Below are positions 50,169 through 58,053 of a DNA stretch of 64,000 nucleotides, piece after piece (the first letter of the stretch is position 1; each line of letters opens with the position of its first letter). A model generated the notes under the pieces. That model saw only the letters and a list, made by a program, of their open reading frames with translations. It searched no databases and was not told the DNA's origin. The position numbers and the translations under genes were made by a program. Origin of the DNA: Actinophytocola sp050699935 (GTDB lineage: Bacteria > Actinomycetota > Actinomycetes > Mycobacteriales > Pseudonocardiaceae); contig NZ_JBOHGB010000010.1 in NCBI RefSeq assembly GCF_050699935.1, positions 24,825 through 88,824 on the forward strand. Direction: 5' to 3'.

Positions 50169-51367
50169 CCGCGCACGCTGGCGGCACACGTGTTCGCGGC
50201 CTGGCCGCCGGATCGTCGCCCGCACGCCGGATGCTCGTGCCCGTCATCGTGATGGCCCTGATCGTGGTACCGGTTGGCTACATCGTGGTGCGGGCGTGGT
50301 TGGGCTCGTCCGCCGCGGCGGACGCCGTCGCGGCCGAGCGGCGCGGGGTGGCCTACCTGCGTCCAGTGGTGCCGCTGGTCGCGGCTGTGTCCTCGGCGCA
50401 GTCGGCGGCGGTGCGCTTCGACCAGATTCCGGTCGAGGAAGTGCGGGACGCGCTCGCCGACGTCGGCGCGGCCGACGCGGAGCACGGCGCGCGGCTGGGC
50501 AGCACCACGCGGTGGACCGCCTTGCGTGACCGGATCAACGAGCTGGTGAAGACGTCGCCAGGCGGGGCCGCCGCGTACCGCGCGTTCGCCGATGTCAGCG
50601 ACCTCGCTCTGGCACTGATCGCCAAGGTCAGCGACAGCTCCGGCCTCGCGGTGGGCGGCGACCCGGGGTCTCACCGGCTGGCCAGGTCGGCCCTGCAACT
50701 GCCGTTGGTGCTCATCGACGCGGGCCGCTACACCGATCTGGTGATGTTGTCCGACCGCGCCGAGGAAGACCAGCGGGCGCGCTACGCGACCCAGTCGTCC
50801 GTGGCCAGGGAGCGGCTGGCGAGTTCGGCGGCGGCCGCGGACGACATGCTGCGCACGGCCCTGGGCGCGACCGGAGCCGATGAGCTCGATCCGGCGTTGA
50901 TCGGCCGGGCGGACGCGTTCCGCACGGCGGCCGGTGATGTCGCGCCGGTGGAGCAGCTCGTCGACGCGGGCGAGTCCCCGCCGCTGCCCGGCGTGGTGGT
51001 GTCCGGACGCGACCAGCTCAGCAAGGCCGCGGTGGAGCTCGGCCAGGTCACGTTGGCCGAGTTGGACACCCGGCTCGCGGACCGGCAGGGCACCGTCACC
51101 GCGGACCTGGTCGGCGTGATCATCGCCGCGGTGCTCGCGTTCGGCGGTGTGTTGTGGGGCCTGTGGCTGCTGCCGCCGGCGCAACGCGACCGGCGATCGT
51201 CCGTAGTCGTGGCTGAGGACGAGGACGACGACGCGTCGGCGGCGGCCGTGTCCGAGGACGACGACCTCGTGCTGCTCGATGCCCGGACCCTGCTCGGCCA
51301 CGGCGAGCTGGTCCGGGTCGGGCGGGCCGTGCAGCGCAGCCGACAGGAACCGGACGATGCTGAATAG
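50165..51367 (+). CDS. Sensor-only membrane protein preceding the conservon
   Basis: 400 residues. One N-terminal transmembrane helix (MLVPVIVMALIVVPVGYIVV) and one near residue 325 (DLVGVIIAAVLAFGGVLWGLWLLP) enclose an all-helical extracytoplasmic domain of about 290 residues. A short acidic cytoplasmic tail follows. The layout copies the sensing half of nitrate/nitrite-sensor (NIT)-type conservon kinases but has no kinase or ATPase domain. The ATG overlaps the amt stop and the 3' end overlaps the kinase start, which suggests a stoichiometric partner of CvnA. Confidence 0.72.
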   Translation: MTAHAGGTRVRGLAAGSSPARRMLVPVIVMALIVVPVGYIVVRAWLGSSAAADAVAAERRGVAYLRPVVPLVAAVSSAQSAAVRFDQIPVEEVRDALADVGAADAEHGARLGSTTRWTALRDRINELVKTSPGGAAAYRAFADVSDLALALIAKVSDSSGLAVGGDPGSHRLARSALQLPLVLIDAGRYTDLVMLSDRAEEDQRARYATQSSVARERLASSAAAADDMLRTALGATGADELDPALIGRADAFRTAAGDVAPVEQLVDAGESPPLPGVVVSGRDQLSKAAVELGQVTLAELDTRLADRQGTVTADLVGVIIAAVLAFGGVLWGLWLLPPAQRDRRSSVVVAEDEDDDASAAAVSEDDDLVLLDARTLLGHGELVRVGRAVQRSRQEPDDAE

Positions 51368-54300
51368 GTTGCTGGTCGGCGAAAAGCTCAACCTGTTCGT
51401 CATCGTGCCGCTGGTCGCCATCGTCTTCACGACGGTGCCGCTGGTGGCCAACGAGGCGCGGCAGGCGCACGAGGACTCCGTCGTGGCCGCGAAACTCCGC
51501 GCGGCCGGCGCCGTCGCCCCCGTGCTGCGCGACCTCGAGCGGGAGTGGTTGCTCGCCACGGCTTATCTCGCGCTGCCGGACAGCACCGGCGGACCGCTGG
51601 TCATCCAGGCAGAGTCCACACGGGACAGAGCTGCCGACACGACCGCCGCGCTGGGGACCTCGTTGACCTCCGCGCTGCGGGCCAGCATCGAGGCACTGGA
51701 CACATTGGAGCGTACGCGCGCGGACGTGCTGGCCAGGGCGGTCACCGTGGACGAGGCCGGCGCCGAGTACCGCGACGCGGTCGACGAGGTGACCGACGCA
51801 CTCGACCTCGCCGGCGAGCCGCGTGCCCGGCCCGTCGATCTGCTGCTGCAGGCCGGTGCGCAGAGTACGAGCGCCAGCGCGACGATGCTGGCCGCCGCCG
51901 GCGACCAAGGCAGCGTCGGCGCGCAGGCCACCGACGTCGCCCGCGTGTCTGCGGTGGAACGCAGCTACCTCGACCAGTTCGCGCGGCTGGCCCCGCCCAG
52001 CGGGAGCGAGCTGGTCACCCAACTCGAGCGAGGTCCCGGTGCGCGGCGGCTCGACGACCTGCGTGTCCGGTTCCAGAACGACCCAGCGGGGTTCGTGCGT
52101 TCCGAAGGGCGTGCGACAGTGGTGGCGCGGACGCTGGACGCCACGGATGCGCGACTGGCCCTGCGCGGGCCGGTCGAGGACGCGATCGCCCGCGATGCCG
52201 CGGCCGGGGAGGCGGCCGAGCAACGGCGTGCGACGGTCGCGGCCACCGTGTTCGGCGTGCTGTCGCTGGGGCTGGTCGTCACGATTCTCGTGCTGAGCGT
52301 CCGGATCAGCCGCTCGGTCGCCAAACCGTTGCGGCGCCTGACACTGGCCGCGGACCGAGTCTCCGAGCTGGCCAACGCCGAACTGATCCGGGTCGCCGAC
52401 GAGGACGACGACGAGCAGGGGCCGCCCCGGCTCGCGGCGGTCGACGTACGCACCGCCGACGAGATCGGCGACCTGGCCGCGGCTATCAACCGGGTCCAGG
52501 CGGTTGCCGCGCTGCTGCTGGAACGGCAGGTGGCCAGCAGGCGCAACGTCGCGGTGATGTTCGGGAACGTCGGGCGGCGCACGCAGAACCTCGTCGGGCG
52601 CCAGCTCTCGCTGATCGACACGCTGGAACAAAACGAGCAGAACTCCGAGCTGCTGCGCCGGTTGTACCGGCTCGATCACCTCACCAACAGGTTGCGCCGC
52701 AACGCGAACAGCCTGGTCGTGTTGTCCGGGGCGAAGGACGACCAGGAGATCGCCGAGACACCGATGCCGGCCGCCGAGCTGGTGCGTGCCGCGCTGGGCG
52801 AGATCGAGGACTTCCAGCGAGTCGAGATCGGCGAGCTCGACGACGTCCTCGTGCGCCCTCGGGTGGCCTCCGATGTGGTCCTGCTGCTCGCAGAGCTGCT
52901 GGAGAACGCCACCTCGTTCTCCCCGCCGAGCACGGGTGTCGAGGTCAACGCCGTCATCACCGGCACCGGTCTGCGGATCAACGTGATCGACTACGGCCTC
53001 GGCATGTCGGAGGAGCAGCTCGCGCGGGAGAACCAGCGAATCCTCCGCCGCGAGCGACTCGACATCGCCCCGACGAACGTGCTCGGCCTGTTCGTCGTCG
53101 GACGGCTCTCGCGACGGCACGGCATCCGTGTGCGGCTGCACTCCACGCCTGGCAGCGGGGTCACCGCGGAGGTGGTCCTGCCTCCGGACGTGCTGCTCAC
53201 CCAGCCGCCGCGCGCGCCGAGCCGTACCGGGGACACCTCGCGGACCGCGGACCAGACCGAACGAACGACCCGGACCGACGAGATGGACCGCACTGCGCCG
53301 GTGGCGCCGGTGGATGACCGCGTGGACAGGCCGGAACCCGACCCGGTACTGGCGCACAGTGCCGCCCCGGCACCGTCCTCACCATCCGGACAGGTCGCCG
53401 AGCAGGCGGGCACGGTGCCGGCGACGGCCGGCCTGACCCGTCGAGTGCGGGGCGCCCAACTGCCCGACACCGACCGCACCAGTGGGGCGCGGACGCCGGA
53501 CGTGGAACGACCGGCGAGCTCGCCGTGGACGGCCGCGCCGTCGCCGGACACCGCCCGGTCGCTGGTGGACGAGTTCGAGGCCGGCCAGAGGCGTGCGATC
53601 GAATCGGTCTCGATCGGGCAGCGGACGGGGCAGACCCAGGCCCTGCCGGACCAGAACGCCGCCGCGGCCGAAACCGGGCTCCCGCGCAGGGTTCGCGGTG
53701 CCCAGGTTCCGGACACGGACCTGACCAGGAACTCCCGGACGCCTGGCGGTGCGCCCGCGGCGGGCACGGGGCGGGACGCGACCTCGCCGTGGACGGCCGC
53801 GCGGTCGCCGGAAGCGGCCCGCTCTCTGGTGGACGAGTTCGAGTCCGGCGTACGGCGCGCGGCCGAGATCCCGGCGATGCGGAGCGAGCCACCGGGACCT
53901 GAGACTTCGGACACTGGGACCGGCCTGCCACGGCACGCGCTCCACGAGGACGTGGCAGAGCCGGAGACCGATGAGCCCGAAGCGATCTCCGTCGCCGAGT
54001 TCCGCCAGCTCGCCCGCCAGGTGCTGGACGCGGTCAGCTCGATCGTCGGCGGCGCTTCGGCAGCCGCGACCGGCTCACCCGTCGCGTGGTTCCTGCGCGG
54101 GGCCGGGGAAACCGGCGACAGGTCCGATGCCGGCCCGGCCGTGCGGCGAACGCCCCGGCCGGCGGGCGCCGAGGAGCTCCCGCGACGGGTGCGGGGAGCC
54201 TCGTTGCCGCCGGAGGCACTGCGCCCCACGCGCAGGGGAAGGGTCCTCTACGTGCGGTCGGAGGACCCGGCCGCCGCGCGTGAGGCGGTGCGGATGTTCG

Positions 54301-54374
54301 AGGCCGGCGTCGCGAGAGCCATCGAGGACGACATTGCGGACATTGATCAGGACGCTGACGGGACGACACGATGA
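51357..54374 (+). CDS. cvnA: Conservon sensor kinase-like ATPase
   Basis: 1005 residues. A first transmembrane helix (about 10-30), an all-helical NIT-like sensor, a second helix (about 300-320) and a HAMP-type linker precede the ATPase. The HATPase_c domain has LLLAELLENATSFS (N box), INVIDYGLGM and LGLFVVGRLSRRHGI. There is no clear phosphoacceptor histidine box. The long C-terminal tail repeats an LPRRVRGAxLP ... VxxFExG unit three times (starting near residues 691, 774 and 939). In conservons CvnA forms a membrane complex with CvnB, CvnC and CvnD. Its start overlaps the upstream sensor gene. Confidence 0.9.
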   Translation: MLNRLLVGEKLNLFVIVPLVAIVFTTVPLVANEARQAHEDSVVAAKLRAAGAVAPVLRDLEREWLLATAYLALPDSTGGPLVIQAESTRDRAADTTAALGTSLTSALRASIEALDTLERTRADVLARAVTVDEAGAEYRDAVDEVTDALDLAGEPRARPVDLLLQAGAQSTSASATMLAAAGDQGSVGAQATDVARVSAVERSYLDQFARLAPPSGSELVTQLERGPGARRLDDLRVRFQNDPAGFVRSEGRATVVARTLDATDARLALRGPVEDAIARDAAAGEAAEQRRATVAATVFGVLSLGLVVTILVLSVRISRSVAKPLRRLTLAADRVSELANAELIRVADEDDDEQGPPRLAAVDVRTADEIGDLAAAINRVQAVAALLLERQVASRRNVAVMFGNVGRRTQNLVGRQLSLIDTLEQNEQNSELLRRLYRLDHLTNRLRRNANSLVVLSGAKDDQEIAETPMPAAELVRAALGEIEDFQRVEIGELDDVLVRPRVASDVVLLLAELLENATSFSPPSTGVEVNAVITGTGLRINVIDYGLGMSEEQLARENQRILRRERLDIAPTNVLGLFVVGRLSRRHGIRVRLHSTPGSGVTAEVVLPPDVLLTQPPRAPSRTGDTSRTADQTERTTRTDEMDRTAPVAPVDDRVDRPEPDPVLAHSAAPAPSSPSGQVAEQAGTVPATAGLTRRVRGAQLPDTDRTSGARTPDVERPASSPWTAAPSPDTARSLVDEFEAGQRRAIESVSIGQRTGQTQALPDQNAAAAETGLPRRVRGAQVPDTDLTRNSRTPGGAPAAGTGRDATSPWTAARSPEAARSLVDEFESGVRRAAEIPAMRSEPPGPETSDTGTGLPRHALHEDVAEPETDEPEAISVAEFRQLARQVLDAVSSIVGGASAAATGSPVAWFLRGAGETGDRSDAGPAVRRTPRPAGAEELPRRVRGASLPPEALRPTRRGRVLYVRSEDPAAAREAVRMFEAGVARAIEDDIADIDQDADGTTR

Positions 54375-54384
54375 GGTCATTGGC

Positions 54385-54807
54385 ATGACACGCGCACTGA
54401 GCACAGAGGCGCAGAACTTCAACTGGCTGCTCGGCAAGTTCGCCGCGGAGACCCCCGGAGTGATCGACGCCGTGGCCGTCTCGGCGGACGGCCTGTTGAT
54501 GGCGATCGCGGCATCCGGCGACATGCCGAGTGCGGAGCGCCTGGCCGCCGTCGTCTCCGGTATGACCAGCCTCGCCGGTGGTGCCGCGAAGACCTACGAG
54601 CTCGGCGGGCTGAACAAGGTGATCATCGACATGGAGCAGGGCTACCTGCTGGTCACCGCGATCAGCTCGGGCTCGGTGCTGGGGGTGATCGCGTCCAACG
54701 CGGCCAACCTCGGCAACGTCGCCTACGAGATGACGGCGTTCGCGAACCGGGCGAGCGTCGCACTGAGCCCTCGGCTGATCGCCGAGTTGAAGAGCTCGCT
54801 CGGGTGA
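54385..54807 (+). CDS. cvnB: Roadblock/LC7 domain protein
   Basis: 140 residues with the roadblock fold: an initial helix (NFNWLLGKFAAETPGV), then DAVAVSADGLLMAIA, GGLNKVIIDMEQGYLLVTAI and a final helix. Roadblock proteins act as GTPase-activating or scaffold partners of the CvnD GTPase. The gene is ten bases after cvnA and one base before cvnC. Confidence 0.93.
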   Translation: MTRALSTEAQNFNWLLGKFAAETPGVIDAVAVSADGLLMAIAASGDMPSAERLAAVVSGMTSLAGGAAKTYELGGLNKVIIDMEQGYLLVTAISSGSVLGVIASNAANLGNVAYEMTAFANRASVALSPRLIAELKSSLG

Positions 54808-54808
54808 C

Positions 54809-55246
54809 ATGACCGGCGAGGAACCCTTTCTCGACGGGCATCCATCGGATGTCGAGCCCGTTCGGCCATACTTGGGACGACCGCGGCCGAACGGGTACGT
54901 GGGCCCGAAAGGCAGCGCGATCGCCCGGCCCTTTCTGCAGACCCGGGGACGCGTCGTCGCCGACACCGACCTGCCGATCGAAGCGCAGGTCGTGTCCACC
55001 ACGCGTGGAATCGCCCGCCACCGGCAGCTGTCGTTCGAGCGGGGTGACATCGTGAAGATGTGCATCCGGCCGTTGTCCGTGGCGGAGGTGGCCGCGTCCC
55101 TGAACCTGCACCTTGGCGTGGTTCGCGTGCTGGTGACCGATCTCAGCGCCGACGGTGACCTCGCCGTCCATGAAGCTCCTGTCGATGCGTCGTACGACGT
55201 CAACACATTGCTGAGGGTGATCCGTGGTCTCCAAGCAATCTCCTGA
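54809..55246 (+). CDS. cvnC: DUF742 conservon protein
   Basis: 145 residues. The typical VRPYLGRP entry is followed by a winged-helix-like core (LSFERGDIVKMCIRPLSVAE, VAASLNLHLGVVRVLVTDL, GDLAVHEAP) ending NTLLRVIRGLQAIS. DUF742 proteins are the third conservon component and bind within the Cvn complex. The 3' end overlaps the GTPase start by 23 bases. Confidence 0.93.
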   Translation: MTGEEPFLDGHPSDVEPVRPYLGRPRPNGYVGPKGSAIARPFLQTRGRVVADTDLPIEAQVVSTTRGIARHRQLSFERGDIVKMCIRPLSVAEVAASLNLHLGVVRVLVTDLSADGDLAVHEAPVDASYDVNTLLRVIRGLQAIS

Positions 55247-55835
55247 CATATCAACAGACATCGCAACAGACATCGCATCGGACCGGCGCGCACCGGTACC
55301 GGTCAAGATCGTCGTGGCCGGTGGGTTCGGCGTGGGCAAGACCACGGCCGTCGGCAGCATCTCCGAGATCAGTCCGCTGACGACCGAAGCGGTCATGACG
55401 TCCGTGGCAGCCGACGTCGACGACGGCGGACTGGTGCCCGAGAAGTCGACGACGACCGTGGCGATGGACTTCGGGTGCATCACCATCGACGAGAGCCTCA
55501 AGCTGTACCTGTTCGGCACGCCCGGTCAGGACAGGTTCGGGTTCATGTGGGACGACCTCGCCAACGGCGCACTCGGCGCCTTGGTCATCGTGGACAGTCG
55601 CCGGCTGGACGACTGCTTCCCGGCGGTCGACTACTTCGAACAGCTCGAGCTACCGTTCGTCGTGGGCGTCAACATGTTCGACGGCGAGCTGCACCATGAA
55701 TTCGACGCCATCCGCTGGGCGTTGAACATCGACGAGGCCACAGCACTTGTGAGCTTCGACGCCCGTGACAGGCTCTCGGTCCGCGACGCGTTGCTCGCCG
55801 TTCTCGACCGCACACTGGGTCGCGCGCAGCGCTGA
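55224..55835 (+). CDS. cvnD: Conservon small GTPase
   Basis: 203 residues from a GTG. The P-loop GGFGVGKTT lies near residue 40, the switch II region is LFGTPGQDRFGFMWDD and the base-recognition segment is VGVNMFDG, where the usual N/TKxD reads N-M-F-D. An N-terminal tail carries a short TDIATDIA repeat. In conservons this GTPase switches the complex and affects development or secondary metabolism. It is last in the operon and converges on the PucR-type gene 22 bases away. Confidence 0.92.
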   Translation: MVSKQSPDISTDIATDIASDRRAPVPVKIVVAGGFGVGKTTAVGSISEISPLTTEAVMTSVAADVDDGGLVPEKSTTTVAMDFGCITIDESLKLYLFGTPGQDRFGFMWDDLANGALGALVIVDSRRLDDCFPAVDYFEQLELPFVVGVNMFDGELHHEFDAIRWALNIDEATALVSFDARDRLSVRDALLAVLDRTLGRAQR

Positions 55836-55857
55836 TGCGTATGGCAGGTGAACTTGC

Positions 55858-57855
55858 TCAGTCGGGGTCATCGCCCAGCGTCGGGCGGAGGCGGCGTAGC
55901 CGTAGCGCGAGTTGCAGTTCCAGGGCGGGCAGTGGATCGCGCCAGTCCGGGCCGAGTAGTGCGGTGATCCGGTCCAGGCGCTGTGCGACGGTGTTGACGT
56001 GCACGTGCAGCTCGGTGCGCGCGCGGTTGAGGTTGCGGTTGGCGGCGAAGTAGGCCTCCAGCGTGTTGACCAGCTCGCTGCCCTTCTGCGCGTCGTGCTC
56101 GATCAGTGGGCCGAGCTGGGTGTGCACGAACGCGTCCACGTCCTGGGGTTCCTGCGGGCCGAACAGCAGTCGGACGTAGCCCAGCCCCCGCACATCGGCC
56201 GACTCACCCCGGCGTCCCAGCGCGAGGAGCGTGGACAGGCACTGGTGCGCTTCGCGGTAGGCGTCCCGGATGGGGCGCGCCCCGGCGGCGGGACCGGCCC
56301 CGCCGGCGGTGACCGTGCAGTCCAGCACCTCGGTGAGCCGACGCACGACCAGCCGTGCCGCGTCGGTCGGGGCGACTCGGGGCAGCGTCAGCACCACCTC
56401 ACCGTCGCGCAGTGCGGCCAGGCCACGTCGATCCATGGCGAGTCGCGCGGCCGCGGCCAGCGCGCGGCCGCTGTCGATCTCCTCCGCCCGAGCGACCACC
56501 ACCGCGTGCGGATCGTCCAGGTTGGCCCGCAGCCGCCGCGCCCGTTCCCGCAACATCGCACAGTCGCGTTCCGGGTAGGCCAGGACGTCCGCCAGCAACT
56601 CGCCCCGGACCCGGTGCTCCGCATCGGCCACCGACCGCTGAAACAGCAACAACAACGCGGTGACCACGGCCGCACGCTCCAGGACACGCCGATCCGACTC
56701 CGGCAACTCTGCGTGCTCACCGAGGACCAGTGTGGCCAGGTGGTCCGAGCCGGCAATCGCGGGTGCCAACCACAAGCGCCCGTCGCTGGTGTCCAACGCG
56801 ACCGTGCGGCCGGACAACCGGACTTGCCGCGCCGCCGTCAGCAGAGACTCGTCCACATCCGCCGCCGCGGCCAGCACCGTGCCGTCCGGGTCGAGCACGG
56901 CGACCGACCCACCGAGCACCTCCGCCACCACCTCCGCCACATCGGCGGCATCACCACCGTGCAACAGCACCGCATTGAGGCGATCATGCGCACTCGCCGC
57001 CACCTCCACCGCCTCGGCGTGCCGCTGCACCAACGCCCTCGCCCGGTCCAGCTCACGAAGCGCCGTCTGGCTGGACTGGAACAGACGAGCATTCTCCAAC
57101 GCCACCACCGCATGCGCGGCCAGCGACGTGGCCAGCGCGATCTCGTCCGGAGGGAACGGACGCGGAGCCCGGTTCGCCGCGAGCAAACCACCGATCACCC
57201 GGCCCCCCAACACGAGTGGCACACCCAAGATCGCGTGCACCCCCTCCTCGGCCACCGCGGCATCAACCGAATCACCGTGCACGAACCGGTCATCGCTGTG
57301 ATAGTCACCCGTCGCATACGGCGTCGCGGTCTGCACCATCAGCCCACCCAGCCCGACACCCAACGGCAACCGAATCGCCCGAAACCGCGCTGACGTCGAC
57401 CCGTCGGTCACCTTGATGTAAACATCCTGCCGCTCGTCATCAACCAGGTTCAAATACGCCAGATCAGCACCCAGCAGCATCCGTGCACGCCGTACAATCG
57501 CCGCCAAGACCGCATCCACATCCCGAATCCCGGTCAGATCGGTCGCCGTCTCATACAGCGCCCGCAACTCGGCCTCACGCAGATGATGCCGCGCCAGCTT
57601 CGACCGCACCCGCAACGCCGCCACAACCTCCACCCGCAACCGCTCGACCACCTCAGGTGACGCCCCCTCCTCCCGCGCAACCCGAAGCTGCTCCTCGAAC
57701 ACCTCCGGCGGAGCCTCCTCATCGAGCAACTCGACGAGCGTCCGAACCGTGGGAGCAGGCCAATCTTGCTGGGCCATGCGAATCGCCGCCCGCGGCGTCG
57801 CATTAGGACTCACGACCACCACCCGGGCAGGCAGCTGATCTCCGCCGTTGCGCAT
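55858..57855 (-). CDS. GAF-containing PucR/CdaR-type transcriptional regulator
   Basis: 665 residues from an ATG at 57855 (57777 is an alternative). A helical N-terminal region is followed by a GAF domain (LYETATDLTGIRDVDAVLAA, then ARMLLGADLAYLNLVDDERQ, VHAILGVPLVLGGRVIGGLL). A GGDEF-like PucR middle follows, and the C-terminal HTH_30 reads NTLEAYFAANRNLNRARTEL then HVHVNTVAQRLDRITALLG. Members respond to small metabolites or aromatic acids. No obvious target operon is adjacent, and the strand is opposite to the conservon. Confidence 0.9.
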   Translation of the reverse strand: MRNGGDQLPARVVVVSPNATPRAAIRMAQQDWPAPTVRTLVELLDEEAPPEVFEEQLRVAREEGASPEVVERLRVEVVAALRVRSKLARHHLREAELRALYETATDLTGIRDVDAVLAAIVRRARMLLGADLAYLNLVDDERQDVYIKVTDGSTSARFRAIRLPLGVGLGGLMVQTATPYATGDYHSDDRFVHGDSVDAAVAEEGVHAILGVPLVLGGRVIGGLLAANRAPRPFPPDEIALATSLAAHAVVALENARLFQSSQTALRELDRARALVQRHAEAVEVAASAHDRLNAVLLHGGDAADVAEVVAEVLGGSVAVLDPDGTVLAAAADVDESLLTAARQVRLSGRTVALDTSDGRLWLAPAIAGSDHLATLVLGEHAELPESDRRVLERAAVVTALLLLFQRSVADAEHRVRGELLADVLAYPERDCAMLRERARRLRANLDDPHAVVVARAEEIDSGRALAAAARLAMDRRGLAALRDGEVVLTLPRVAPTDAARLVVRRLTEVLDCTVTAGGAGPAAGARPIRDAYREAHQCLSTLLALGRRGESADVRGLGYVRLLFGPQEPQDVDAFVHTQLGPLIEHDAQKGSELVNTLEAYFAANRNLNRARTELHVHVNTVAQRLDRITALLGPDWRDPLPALELQLALRLRRLRPTLGDDPD

Positions 57856-58031
57856 CACCCGGGTTCGCGAACCTGAGGTGGGACGGGACCGGGACGAGAG
57901 GTAGACACAACTGACCCGCGGCGAAAGCCCGAGCACGGACGCCTCATCTGACCTCCTGCGCGCAGGCCTGTCAGGACCGCTGTCCAGGATCAATGTCGGG
58001 ATCGACAGTGGTGCGGTGCGCGGGCGGTTGC

Positions 58032-58051
58032 AACCCGGGGCGGTACGGGTT
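58032..58051. terminator. Weak hairpin after the LAL gene
   Basis: AACCCG and CGGGTT form a six-base stem around an eight-base loop, directly downstream of the LAL stop at 58054 (minus strand). There is no T-run; a Rho-type or intrinsic end is uncertain. Confidence 0.3.
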
Positions 58052-58053
58052 GA

